Positions 34,105 to 43,375 of a stretch of 64,000 nucleotides of DNA are shown piece by piece (position 1 is the stretch's first letter; every line of letters starts with the position of its first letter). The DNA comes from Pseudomonas vancouverensis (GTDB lineage: Bacteria > Pseudomonadota > Gammaproteobacteria > Pseudomonadales > Pseudomonadaceae), in contig NZ_RRZK01000008.1 in the NCBI RefSeq assembly GCF_004348895.1, positions 248,001 through 312,000 of the forward strand, given 5' to 3'. The position numbers and the translations under genes are program-made. The notes below the pieces were generated by a model. The model did no database searches. It saw nothing but the letters and a program-made list of their open reading frames with translations, and was not told the DNA's origin.

Positions 34105-37100
34105 GCGGCCTCGCCGGACTGATTCAACGCCGCACTGGGCTCAGTCTGCTGGCCCTCGGGGTCATGCTGCTGGGTGCCTTCGCCTATTTTCACCTGCCGG
34201 TGGCGCCGCTGCCGACGGTGGATTTTCCGACCATCCAGGTCACCGCCAAACTCTCCGGGGCCAGCGCCGAAACCATGGCGTCGTCTGTGGCGACACCCTT
34301 GGAGCGGGCCTTTGCCGCGGTGCCGCAGGTCACCTCGATGACCTCGTCCAGCGCCGCCGGCAAGACCCAGGTGGTGCTGCAGTTCGACCTGTCGCGGGAC
34401 ATCGACGGCGCCGCACAGGACGTGCAGACGGCGATCAACACCGCCACGCCGAACCTGCCCAAGACCATGTCCAGTGCGCCGACCTTCAACAAGGTCAACC
34501 CGGCCGAAGGCACCGTGATGTCCTTGGCTGTGACCTCACCGACCCGCACCTTGCCGGAGCTGGATCGCTACGCCGACAACTACATCGCCCAGCGTCTGTC
34601 GCAGATGCCGGGGGTGGGCCTGGTGGATTTTCACGGTGAGCAAAAACCGGCAGTGCGGGTGCAGATCGACCCGGATGCCCTGGCGGCCCGTGGCCTGACC
34701 CTGGAGGACGTGCGCAGCGTGATCGGTGTCAGCACCCTCGACCAGCCCAAGGGCAGCCTTGATGGCCAGAGCCGCTCGATCACCCTTGGTGCCACCGACC
34801 AGTTGCTCGACCCGCAGCACTATCGCGATCAGGTCATCGCCTACAAGAACGGCATGCCGATCAAGCTGGGTGACCTGGGGCGGGTGATCGCCGGTGCCGA
34901 AGACACCCAGCAGGCGGCGCAACTGGGTGCCGAGCCGACGGTGATCGTCGACATCCACAAGCAACCGGGTTTCAACCTGCTGTCGACCATCGCCACGATC
35001 AAGGCCAAGTTGCCGGAACTGACCGCCTCCTTGCCCCGCGACGTGCAGGTGCAAGTGGTCGGCGACCGCACCCAGACCATCGAAGCCTCGGTCAACGACA
35101 TGCAGTTCACTTTGCTGCTGTCGATTGCCCTGGTGGTCGTGGTGATCTTCGTGTTCCTGCGCAAGGCCACCGCCACCTTGATTCCGAGCCTGACCATCCC
35201 GCTGTCGCTGGTGGCGACGTTCGGCGTGATGTATTTGCTGGGCTACAGCCTCGACAACCTGTCGATCATGGGCCTGGCGATTGCTGTCGGCTTCGTGGTC
35301 GACGATGCCATCGTGGTCATGGAGAACATTGTCCGTCACCTGGAGATGGGCAAGTCACGCCTGCAAGCGGCGGTCGATGGCTTGCGCGAGGTGGCCTTTA
35401 CCATTGTCTCGATGACGGTGTCGCTGATTGCGGTGTTCCTGCCGATCCTGCTGATGTCGGGCATTGTCGGGCGCCTGATGCGCGAGTTCGCGGTGACCGT
35501 CAGTGTGGCGATCATCATGTCCGGCATCGTTTCCCTGACCATCACGCCGATGCTCTGCGCCTGGTTGCTCAAACCCCATGCCGACCAGGAAGAGAGCCGC
35601 TTTGCTCTGGCCTGCGAGCGGGTATTCGACCGCCTGCACAACGGCTATCGCCGCAGCCTCGACTGGGTTTTGGATCATCAACGCATCACCCTGGCTGTCG
35701 CCGTTGCCACACTGGCGGCGACTGCGGTGCTGTACGTCGGCATTCCCAAGGGTTTCTTCCCACAGCAGGACAACGGTCTGATCCAGGGCGTTGCCGAAGC
35801 GGCGGCAGACATCTCGCCCATCGCCATGCGCGCCCAGGTCAACCGTGCCGCCGAGATCATCGGCCAGGACCCGGCCGTGGCCCGGGTGTACTTCTGGATC
35901 GGCCCCAACCCGACCGTCAGCCAGGGCAAGGTGATGATCAACCTCAAACCCTTCAGCGAGCGCAGCGCCAGCGCCGGCGAGGTCATTCGCCGCCTGCAAC
36001 CGGCCCTCGACCGGCTGTCCGGGGTCAAGGTGTTCATGCAGGCCAACCAGGACATCCAGATCGGTGGCCGGGCCAGCAAGACCCAATACCAGTACACCCT
36101 GCAGGACCCGGACAGCGTCGAACTGGATCATTGGAGCGGCGTGTTGCTGGCAAAACTCAAGACCCTGCCGCAACTGCAACACGTGACCTCGGACCAGCAG
36201 CAGGCCATCGCTCAGTCGACCCTGGTGATCGATCGCCCCACGGCGGCGCGATTAGGCGTCACGGTGCAAGCCATCGACGATGTGCTGTATGACGCCTTCG
36301 GTCAGCGGCAGATCGCAACCATGTTCACCCAGCTCGACCAGAACCACGTGATCCTCGAACTCGACCCGAGCTGGCAAACCTCTACCGCGACCCTGGAGCA
36401 CCTGTTTGTCCGCGCCGGTTCCGGAGCCATGGTGCCGCTGAACCTGCTGGCCAGCGTCAAGACCGAGCAGGTGCCGATCATCATCAACCATCAGGGGGTA
36501 TTCCCGGCGATCACGCTGTCGTTCGACCTTGCGCCCGGTCATGCCTTGAGTGATGCGGTCACGGCGATCAACCAGGCATCGCTGGCGGTGGCCATGCCGG
36601 ACACGGTGGTGGGCAGTTTCCAGGGCACGGCCCAGGCGTTTCAGGATTCGTTGAAGTCGCAGCCCTGGCTGATCCTCGCGGCGATTCTCACCGTGTACAT
36701 CGTGCTCGGGGTGCTGTACGAAAATCCGATCCATCCGCTGACCATCATCTCGACCCTGCCGTCGGCCGGCTTCGGTGCGCTATTGGCGTTGATGCTCTGT
36801 GGTCAGGATCTGTCGGTGTTGGGGATGATCGGCATCATTTTGCTGATCGGCATCGTCAAGAAGAACGCGATCATGATCGTCGACTTCACCCTGCAGGCGC
36901 AGGAGCGGGGCTTGTCGCCGCGGGACGCGGTTCGGGAAGGCTGTCTGTTGCGCTTGCGGCCGATCCTGATGACCTCGTTGGCGGCCTTGCTCGGCGCCGT
37001 ACCACTGGCCTTCGGTCATGGTGCCGGCTCGGAGTTGCGCCAGCCGTTGGGCATTGCGATTGTCGGCGGTCTGGCGGTGTCGCAGATCCTCACGCTGTAC

Positions 37101-37178
37101 ACCACGCCTGTGGTGTACCTGTGGTTCGAGCGTCGGCGCCGTAAAGGGCCGGTGGCGAGTGAAGTGGTTACCGTATAA
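34101..37178 (+). CDS. RND multidrug efflux pump (HAE-1, MdtB/MdtC-like)
   Basis: This is a 1025-residue inner-membrane proton-driven pump. The first helix is followed by LPVAPLPTVDFPTIQVTAKLSGASAETM. The essential proton-relay aspartates are D401 and D402 (GFVVDDAIVVMENI). Helices 7-12 include LGVLYENPIHPLTIISTLPSAGFGALLAL and GIVKKNAIMIVDF. The short N-terminus and 1025-residue length match MdtB/MdtC rather than AcrB. Only one pump gene is present, so it presumably forms a homotrimer. ATGA overlap couples it to the adaptor gene. Confidence 0.95.
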   Translation: MSGLAGLIQRRTGLSLLALGVMLLGAFAYFHLPVAPLPTVDFPTIQVTAKLSGASAETMASSVATPLERAFAAVPQVTSMTSSSAAGKTQVVLQFDLSRDIDGAAQDVQTAINTATPNLPKTMSSAPTFNKVNPAEGTVMSLAVTSPTRTLPELDRYADNYIAQRLSQMPGVGLVDFHGEQKPAVRVQIDPDALAARGLTLEDVRSVIGVSTLDQPKGSLDGQSRSITLGATDQLLDPQHYRDQVIAYKNGMPIKLGDLGRVIAGAEDTQQAAQLGAEPTVIVDIHKQPGFNLLSTIATIKAKLPELTASLPRDVQVQVVGDRTQTIEASVNDMQFTLLLSIALVVVVIFVFLRKATATLIPSLTIPLSLVATFGVMYLLGYSLDNLSIMGLAIAVGFVVDDAIVVMENIVRHLEMGKSRLQAAVDGLREVAFTIVSMTVSLIAVFLPILLMSGIVGRLMREFAVTVSVAIIMSGIVSLTITPMLCAWLLKPHADQEESRFALACERVFDRLHNGYRRSLDWVLDHQRITLAVAVATLAATAVLYVGIPKGFFPQQDNGLIQGVAEAAADISPIAMRAQVNRAAEIIGQDPAVARVYFWIGPNPTVSQGKVMINLKPFSERSASAGEVIRRLQPALDRLSGVKVFMQANQDIQIGGRASKTQYQYTLQDPDSVELDHWSGVLLAKLKTLPQLQHVTSDQQQAIAQSTLVIDRPTAARLGVTVQAIDDVLYDAFGQRQIATMFTQLDQNHVILELDPSWQTSTATLEHLFVRAGSGAMVPLNLLASVKTEQVPIIINHQGVFPAITLSFDLAPGHALSDAVTAINQASLAVAMPDTVVGSFQGTAQAFQDSLKSQPWLILAAILTVYIVLGVLYENPIHPLTIISTLPSAGFGALLALMLCGQDLSVLGMIGIILLIGIVKKNAIMIVDFTLQAQERGLSPRDAVREGCLLRLRPILMTSLAALLGAVPLAFGHGAGSELRQPLGIAIVGGLAVSQILTLYTTPVVYLWFERRRRKGPVASEVVTV

Positions 37179-37190
37179 GAGAAAATCAAA

Positions 37191-37214
37191 CGAGCCGCAC
37201 AGCTGTGCGGCTCG
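37191..37214. terminator. Bidirectional intrinsic terminator
   Basis: CGAGCCGCACAG and CTGTGCGGCTCG form a perfect 24-base palindrome. It is followed by ACTGTTTCTG rightwards and by TTTGATTTTC leftwards. It lies between the pump gene and the convergent MHS transporter gene. Confidence 0.85.
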
Positions 37215-37231
37215 ACTGTTTCTGCGGTTGG

Positions 37232-38536
37232 TCAGTCCAGCGGCTTGCCGGCCATTTCCTTCACTCGCGCCAACCCGATCAGGGTCAGGCACAGGCAAAA
37301 CATCACGTACAGCGCCGGCGCATTGTTGTTGCCGGTCAGGCCGATCAGCCCGGTGGCGAAGAACTGCGCGAAGCCGCCGAACACCGAAACCCCCAGGCAG
37401 TAGATGATCGACAGCCCGGTGGCACGAATGGCCCGTGGGAACATCTCGGTCACCAGCACCAAAGTGGGCACGGTGATCAACACCAGCAGCAGGGTGGTCA
37501 GCAGCGACACGAGCAACAGGGTGCCGAGGGTCGGGAAGTGGTTCATCAGGATGAACGCGGGGTAGATCAACAGCAGCATCGGTATGGCGCCCAGGGCAAT
37601 GGTGCGCCGCCGGCCGATGCGGTCGCTGAGCCTGCCGGCCCAGATCGACAGGCCGATCTGCACCAGCGCACCGAGGCAGGCGGCGGTGGTGCCCATGGTC
37701 ATCGGCAGGTGCAGCACGGTGACCGTGTAGTTGGTCATGTAGTCGAGCACGATGTAGCTCGACGCCGTGCTGCCGATCACCAACAGCACGCCGGTGACGA
37801 TCAGTCGGCGATAGCTGCTGAAGATCACCCGCACACTGGACGGTGCCTCATGGCCGTGGGCGGTTTCGGCGGCGGTTTCCTTGAGATGGCGACGGATGTA
37901 GATGCCCACCGGAATCACCAGCATCCCCAGGGCAAACGGCACGCGCCAGCCCCAGCTTTCCAGGTCTTCGGGTGCCAGTGATGAACTCAGGGCCAGGGCC
38001 ACCAGCGCACCGAGCAGGAAGCTCAAGCCCTGGCTGAACAGCTGCCAACTGCCATAGAAACCCCGGTTGTGGTCATCGGCGTGCTCCATCAGCATCGCCG
38101 TCGAGGCGCCGACCTCTCCGCCGATGGCGAAGCCCTGAATCAGCCGCGCCAGCACAATCAGCAGCGGCGCGGCGATGCCAATCTGCGCGTAGGTCGGTGC
38201 CACGGTGAACAGCAGCGAGCCCAGGGCCATCAGCCACAGGGTCAGCATCATTGCCGGTTTACGTCCGGCGCGGTCGGCGTAGGCGCCCAGCACCAGACCG
38301 CCGATGGGGCGCATGCCGAAGCCGACGCCGAAGGTCGCCAGTGACAGCAACAGTTGCCCGAGACTGCTTTCCACGGGGAAAAACTGCCGGCCGATAAGCG
38401 TGGCGAAAAAGCTGTAGACCGAGAAATCGTAGAACTCCAGACCCGAACCGATGGTGATGGCGGCGATGGACTTGGCACCGATCGGCCGCCGATCCGCCGA
38501 AGCGGCCGGCAACGCAGTGGTCGCAGAATGGGACAT
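37232..38536 (-). CDS. MHS-family MFS transporter (ShiA/ProP/citrate type)
   Basis: This is a 434-residue proton symporter with about 12 helices. MHS-family hallmarks are IGSGLEFYDFSVYSFFATLIG in helix 1, GGLVLGAYADRAGRKPAMM after helix 2, and RLIQGFAIGGEVGASTAMLMEHA in helix 4. AGGAG lies nine bases before the ATG. It probably shares a transcript with the upstream M20 amidohydrolase gene, 38 bases away, and would import an acylated amino acid or aromatic acid; the substrate is inferred. Confidence 0.9.
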   Translation of the reverse strand: MSHSATTALPAASADRRPIGAKSIAAITIGSGLEFYDFSVYSFFATLIGRQFFPVESSLGQLLLSLATFGVGFGMRPIGGLVLGAYADRAGRKPAMMLTLWLMALGSLLFTVAPTYAQIGIAAPLLIVLARLIQGFAIGGEVGASTAMLMEHADDHNRGFYGSWQLFSQGLSFLLGALVALALSSSLAPEDLESWGWRVPFALGMLVIPVGIYIRRHLKETAAETAHGHEAPSSVRVIFSSYRRLIVTGVLLVIGSTASSYIVLDYMTNYTVTVLHLPMTMGTTAACLGALVQIGLSIWAGRLSDRIGRRRTIALGAIPMLLLIYPAFILMNHFPTLGTLLLVSLLTTLLLVLITVPTLVLVTEMFPRAIRATGLSIIYCLGVSVFGGFAQFFATGLIGLTGNNNAPALYVMFCLCLTLIGLARVKEMAGKPLD

Positions 38537-38574
38537 GTGACGAACTCCTGAAGACGTGGGCGATAGGGACGAAC

Positions 38575-39753
38575 TCAGACGAGAAAGGTCTCGACCAGGC
38601 GTACCCAGTAGCTCGCGCCTGTCGCCAGGCAGTTGTCGTTGAAGTCATAGCCGGGGTTATGCACCATGCAGCCGCCTTCACCGTCGCCGTTGCCGATCAG
38701 TAGGTAGCAGCCGGGGCAATGTTCGAGCATCACGGCGAAATCCTCGCTGCCGGTCAGCGGTTGCATGTTGGCGATCAGGCCTTCTTCGCCGACCCAGTCG
38801 AGTGCCACTTTGCGTGCGAACTCGGTGTTTTCCGGGTGATTGAACAAGGCCGGGAAGCGTTGCGCCTGGTCGACGGTGACCGTGGCGCGGGCACCGAAAC
38901 TGGCGGCCTGGGCTTCGGCGACGCGGGTGATGCGTGCAATCAGTTCGTCGCGGACCTCTGACTTCAGGGCGCGTACGCTCAACTGCAAATCGGCATGATC
39001 GGGGATCACATTGGCGGCGATCCCGGCGTGGAACGCGCCGACCGTGACCACGGCGGTGTCCAGCGGCGCGACGTTACGCGCGACGATGCTCTGCAAGGCC
39101 ATGACGATGGCCGAGCCGGCCAGCACAGGGTCGACGGCCTTGTGCGGCATCGCCCCGTGACCGCCGACGCCATCTACGCGGATACTCACGGTGTCGGTCG
39201 ACGCCATGAACGGGCCGGGCAGAAAACCAAGTTTGCCCTCCGGCAGCCCCGGCATGTTGTGCATGGCGAATATCGCATCGCAGGGGAACAGCTCGAACAG
39301 GCCGTCGTCGAGCATGCGCTGGGCGCCTCCGTCACCTTCTTCGGCGGGCTGGAAGATCACCACCAGCGAGCCGTCGAACTCACGGCTGTCGGCCAGGTGT
39401 TTGGCCGCGGCCAGCAGCATCGCCGTGTGACCGTCATGTCCGCAGGCGTGCATCACCCCTTCGTGGCGGCTGGTGTAGGGCAGCCCGGTCTGCTCGATGA
39501 TCGGCAGCGCGTCCATGTCGGCGCGCAGGCCGATGGTTTTGCTGCCGCTGCCGTTGCGCAGCAGGCCGACAACGCCAGTGCCGCCCAGACCGCGGTGCAC
39601 CTGATAACCCCAGTCCTGCAGCTTGCCGGCCACCAGGTCGGCGGTGGCGAACTCTTCGAAGCTCAGTTCCGGGTGCGCGTGGATGTGTTGGCGCAGGGCG
39701 ATCATTTCGGCTTCGAGCGCACGAATACCGGGCAGCGCGGGCAGGTTGTTCAT
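38575..39753 (-). CDS. M20 peptidase-family amidohydrolase (hippurate/N-acyl amino acid hydrolase-like)
   Basis: This is a 392-residue cytoplasmic metal-dependent hydrolase. The metal-site segments are RADMDALP (78-85), HACGHDGH (102-109) and PAEEGDGG with E138-E139, plus the dimerisation-domain histidine in GVGGHGAMPH. The late metal histidine motif is in MVHNPGYDFND. CAGGAGAACC precedes the ATG. It cleaves an amide such as an N-acyl amino acid. The divergent LysR gene (143 bases away) is its probable regulator. Confidence 0.92.
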   Translation of the reverse strand: MNNLPALPGIRALEAEMIALRQHIHAHPELSFEEFATADLVAGKLQDWGYQVHRGLGGTGVVGLLRNGSGSKTIGLRADMDALPIIEQTGLPYTSRHEGVMHACGHDGHTAMLLAAAKHLADSREFDGSLVVIFQPAEEGDGGAQRMLDDGLFELFPCDAIFAMHNMPGLPEGKLGFLPGPFMASTDTVSIRVDGVGGHGAMPHKAVDPVLAGSAIVMALQSIVARNVAPLDTAVVTVGAFHAGIAANVIPDHADLQLSVRALKSEVRDELIARITRVAEAQAASFGARATVTVDQAQRFPALFNHPENTEFARKVALDWVGEEGLIANMQPLTGSEDFAVMLEHCPGCYLLIGNGDGEGGCMVHNPGYDFNDNCLATGASYWVRLVETFLV

Positions 39754-39896
39754 CAGGTTCTCCTGGTTTTTATTGGTCGTTATCGGCGGTGGGGCTGATA
39801 CCCTGCGATCCTAATAAGTTGGCGAAGGCCGCGGCAGTCGCAAAAAGGGTGGGCTGAAAACCAGTGGTTTACACCCCCAGGGTCAGGAGGGAAGGG

Positions 39897-40850
39897 ATGA
39901 AGCTGCATCAATTGCGCGCGCTGGTGATGATTGCCGATTGCGGCAGCATTCGCGCGGCGGCGCGGCAACTGGGCGTATCGCAGACGGCAGTGGCCAAGGC
40001 TTTGCGTGAGCTGGAGGACGACCTCAACCTGCCGCTACTGGTGCGCAACGCCAGTGGTGTGGTGCTGACCCATTACGGGCAGTCGCTGTTGCAGCATGCG
40101 CGGCAGATGCTCAGCCAACTGGAGCGTGCGCAACTGGAACTGGCGCACCTGAGCGATCAGGCCGAAGGGCAGTTGCGCCTGGGCATCTCGCCGTGGATGG
40201 GCATGACGTTGCTGCCCGAGGTGGTGACCCTGTTCCGCCAGCGCATGCCGCGGGTGCGCCTGGAGATATTCGAAGGCCTGATGGCGGTGACCTTGCCGCG
40301 TTTGCGCGACGGCACCATGGAGTTTGCGGTGGGGCTGGTATCGTCGTTGCTGCCACGCCCGGAGTTCGTCAGCGAACAGATTTTTTCCTACGGCATGGCG
40401 GTGGTTGCGCGCCACGGTCACCCGCTGCGCGACAGCCGCAGCATCCATGACTTGCTGGAGCAGGACTGGGTGGTCAACTACCCGGACAGCAACCACGAAA
40501 GCGTGATGAATGAACTGTTCTGGCAGCACGGCGCACAGATCGACATGCAGCACATTCACCGCGCCCATTCGCCGCAACTGTCGTTGTCACTGGTCGAACA
40601 GACCGACATGCTCAGCTACTTTCCCGAGCCGATGCTGACCATTCCCGGCTACCGCGAACGGGTAGGGCGCCTGGCGCTGGAGGAAACCTTCGCCACCGAC
40701 ACCATCGGCATCGTCACCCGGCGCAATGCCCAGCTGGGTGTGGCCGGGCAGTGCTTTGTTGACTGCCTGTTCCAGGTCATCCGCCGCCGCGCACGGTCGG
40801 CCAAGGCGGAGGATGCGGCGTTGTTCGATACCCTGGAACTGCTGATTTAA
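39897..40850 (+). CDS. LysR-family transcriptional regulator
   Basis: This is a 317-residue regulator. The helix-turn-helix is at about 3-62 (LRALVMIADCGSIRAAARQLGVSQTAVAKALRELEDDL), with the effector domain from about 90 (GQLRLGISPWMGMTLLPEV). GGAGG just upstream fixes the ATG at 39897. It is divergent from the M20 hydrolase-MHS transporter set, its expected target. Confidence 0.9.
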   Translation: MKLHQLRALVMIADCGSIRAAARQLGVSQTAVAKALRELEDDLNLPLLVRNASGVVLTHYGQSLLQHARQMLSQLERAQLELAHLSDQAEGQLRLGISPWMGMTLLPEVVTLFRQRMPRVRLEIFEGLMAVTLPRLRDGTMEFAVGLVSSLLPRPEFVSEQIFSYGMAVVARHGHPLRDSRSIHDLLEQDWVVNYPDSNHESVMNELFWQHGAQIDMQHIHRAHSPQLSLSLVEQTDMLSYFPEPMLTIPGYRERVGRLALEETFATDTIGIVTRRNAQLGVAGQCFVDCLFQVIRRRARSAKAEDAALFDTLELLI

Positions 40851-40857
40851 GCGTCCT

Positions 40858-40978
40858 CTGTAGGAGCGAGCATGTCTCCGGGCGGCGATCCGACGATGGC
40901 GGCATGACTGACACCCATGCAGTGACTGTTAGTCTGCTATCGTCGGATCGCCGCCCGGAGACAAGCTCGCTCCCACAG
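40858..40978. repeat. REPIN of a second class with 43-base arms
   Basis: The arm 40858-40900 (CTGTAGGAGCGAGCATGTCT...) is the near-perfect inverted complement of 40936-40978, with about three mismatches. The core CCGGGCGGCGATCCGACGAT differs from the TCGCGATGACGG core of the other REPs in the window. The loop is 35 bases. It would form a very stable cruciform or RNA hairpin. Confidence 0.85.
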
Positions 40979-41019
40979 GAGTCCTCTGTGCACACAAAAT
41001 CTTTAGACGACTCGGACCA

Positions 41020-41062
41020 CTGTGGGAGCGAGCTTGCTCGCGATGACGGAGTGTCAGTCACC
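41020..41062. repeat. Single REP of the common class
   Basis: CTGTGGGAGCGAGCTTGCTCGC followed by GATGACGGAGTGTCAGTCACC is a complete Pseudomonas REP with its tail, without an inverted partner. It lies 41 bases after the second-class REPIN and just after the aldehyde dehydrogenase stop. Confidence 0.8.
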
Positions 41063-41081
41063 GACAATGTTGAGCATCTTC

Positions 41082-42554
41082 TTACTTCAAATACCACCCC
41101 CAAGCCTTGTCACTGACGTACTCGGTCACCTGCTTGACCTCCAGGTAATTATGCAGCCCCCATTCACCCAGTTCCCGACCGATACCGCTGTGCTTCATGC
41201 CGCCCCACGGTGCTTCGACGAAGGTCGGCTGCGAGCAGTTGACCCAGACGATCCCCGCACGTATCTGGTTGGCCACTCGGGCGGTGCGTTGCAGGTCCGC
41301 ACTCATCACGGCCGCAGCGAGACCGAAGCGGCTGGCGTTGGCCATTTGCACGGCCTGTTCCTCGGTCTTGAAGCGCTTGACGCACAACACCGGGCCAAAC
41401 ACCTCTTCGCGCCATAGAATGCTGTTGTGCCCCGGCTCGTCGAAAATCGCCGGCTCGACGAAATAACCCTCTTTCAAATGGGCCGGACGCCGCCCGCCAG
41501 TGAGCAGCTTCGCCCCACTGGCCAGCCCTTGATCGACAAAACCCAGGACCTTGTCGTACTGACCCTGACTGACCAGCGGACCAAGCAACACACCGGGCTC
41601 CATGCCCGGGCCGATGCTGATTTTGCGGGTTTCCTCGACCAGCCGCTCGATCAGCCGCGGAGCAATGCCGTCCTGCACCAACAAGCGTGAGGTAGCGCTG
41701 CACACCTGGCCCTGGTTCCAGAAAATCCCGAACAGAATCCACTCGACGGCGGCTTCGACATCGGCATCGTCGAACACGATAAAGGCCGACTTGCCGCCCA
41801 GTTCCAGGCTGATGTTCTTGATGTCGCGGGCCGCCGCCGACATGATCTTCGCCCCGGTCGGCACGCTGCCGGTGAAGGCCAGTTTGTCCACGCCAGGGTG
41901 CTCGGTGAGCGGGCTGCCAGCGTCGGCACCCAGGCCGGTGACCACGTTCAGTACCCCGGCAGGCAGGCCGATACGGTCGGCGGCGGCGGCCAGTTCCAGC
42001 GCGGTGAGCGGTGTCAGCTCTGAGGGTTTCAACACCACAGTCGTACCTGCCGCCAGGGCCGGGGCGACTTTCCACGCCGCCATCAGCAGCGGGTAATTCC
42101 ACGGAATGATCTGCCCGGCTACGCCTATCGGTTCGTGGCGAATGCGGCAACGGAAACGTTCGTCGGGCAAGGCCAGCGGCTGGTCCTGCTGTTGATCCAG
42201 TTCCCTGGCCAGCCCGGCGTAATAACGGAAACAACCAATGGCATCACCGATGTCCCACTGGGCTTCGGGCAGGGGCTTGCCGTTATCCCGTACTTCCAGC
42301 TCCGACAACGCCTGCTGGCCGCTTTCCAGTTCATCGGCGAGGGCTTCCAGCCACTGCGCACGCTCGGCGCCGCTGGTTTTGCCCCAACCGTTGTCGAAGG
42401 CTCGCCGCGCCGCGCGCACCGCGTGGTCAACGTCTTCTTCAGTGCCCGCCGCAACCTTATGGAAAACCTGCTCGGTGGCCGGGTCGATGACATCCAGGTA
42501 ACCGCCCAGGTCGGGGCTGACCCACTCGCCGTTGATGTAAAGCTGATCACGCAT
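41082..42554 (-). CDS. NAD(P)-dependent aldehyde dehydrogenase
   Basis: This is a 490-residue enzyme of the BetB/PuuC class. The catalytic cysteine is C285 (GQVCSATSR) and the general base is E251 (LELGGK). The cofactor segments IIPWNYPLLMAAWKVAPALAAG and FTGSVPTG are intact. Its start overlaps the upstream permease gene by 8 bases, making it the last gene of a polyamine-type ABC operon. It probably oxidises an aminoaldehyde formed from the imported amine. Confidence 0.93.
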   Translation of the reverse strand: MRDQLYINGEWVSPDLGGYLDVIDPATEQVFHKVAAGTEEDVDHAVRAARRAFDNGWGKTSGAERAQWLEALADELESGQQALSELEVRDNGKPLPEAQWDIGDAIGCFRYYAGLARELDQQQDQPLALPDERFRCRIRHEPIGVAGQIIPWNYPLLMAAWKVAPALAAGTTVVLKPSELTPLTALELAAAADRIGLPAGVLNVVTGLGADAGSPLTEHPGVDKLAFTGSVPTGAKIMSAAARDIKNISLELGGKSAFIVFDDADVEAAVEWILFGIFWNQGQVCSATSRLLVQDGIAPRLIERLVEETRKISIGPGMEPGVLLGPLVSQGQYDKVLGFVDQGLASGAKLLTGGRRPAHLKEGYFVEPAIFDEPGHNSILWREEVFGPVLCVKRFKTEEQAVQMANASRFGLAAAVMSADLQRTARVANQIRAGIVWVNCSQPTFVEAPWGGMKHSGIGRELGEWGLHNYLEVKQVTEYVSDKAWGWYLK

Positions 42555-43374
42555 GGTGCGACTCCTGGACGCCGGTGCGGCGGTTTTGCAGATGGCGGGA
42601 AGTGAACAGCAAGGCCAGCGACAGGCAGATGATCACCGTGGACACTGCGTTGATCTCCGGCGTGACCCCACGGCGGATCGAGGAAAAGATGTAGATCGGC
42701 AAGGTGGTTTCCGAGCCGGCGACGAAGAACGCGATGATGAAATCGTCGAAGCTGAAGGTGAATGCGAGCAGGAATCCGGCCATGATCGCCGGACTGATCT
42801 GCGGCAGGGTCACGCGCCAGAAGGTGTCCATTGGCGGTGCGTACAAATCCGCCGAGGCTTCCAGCAGTGCCTTGTCCAGGGAATCCACACGACTGCGCAC
42901 GATGACCATCACCAGGGCCATGGTGAACAGCGAGTGCGCGGCAATCACCGTGGCAAAACCCATGTTCAGGCGCGGCACGTCGGGCAACCAGCTCGCCAAC
43001 AGCGGGTTGATCAGGTCGAACAGGCTGATGAAGGCAATCAGCGTCGAGATGCCGATGACGATGCCGGGTACGATGATCGCGCAATAGGTCAGCACGTCGA
43101 ACAGCAGGCGCACCCTGCGACTGGCCCGCTGCAGGCCGAACACCGCGAGGGTGCCGAACAGCGTGGCAATCAGCGCCGAGCTGAAGGCAATGAAGGCGCT
43201 ATGACCGAGGGCTTCCATGATGAACGGGTTGCTGAAAGCGGTGCCGAACCACTGCACTGAACAGCACTGGAACGCCAGGCCGCTGCGCCCGGCGTTGAAG
43301 CTGAACAGCACGATCAGGGCAATCGGCGCGTAGAGAAACAGGTACAGCGAGGTTGAATAGCTGCGCAGCCACAT
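42547..43374 (-). CDS. Polyamine-type ABC permease (PotI/PotC-like)
   Basis: This is a 275-residue inner-membrane permease with about six helices. The ATPase-contact EAA loop is SLDKALLEASADLYAPPMDTFWRVTLPQISPAI. GGAGGGC supports the ATG at 43374; an ATG five codons upstream lies within the previous gene. One base separates it from the PotH-like stop codon. Confidence 0.92.
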   Translation of the reverse strand: MWLRSYSTSLYLFLYAPIALIVLFSFNAGRSGLAFQCCSVQWFGTAFSNPFIMEALGHSAFIAFSSALIATLFGTLAVFGLQRASRRVRLLFDVLTYCAIIVPGIVIGISTLIAFISLFDLINPLLASWLPDVPRLNMGFATVIAAHSLFTMALVMVIVRSRVDSLDKALLEASADLYAPPMDTFWRVTLPQISPAIMAGFLLAFTFSFDDFIIAFFVAGSETTLPIYIFSSIRRGVTPEINAVSTVIICLSLALLFTSRHLQNRRTGVQESHHA

Positions 43375-43375
43375 G

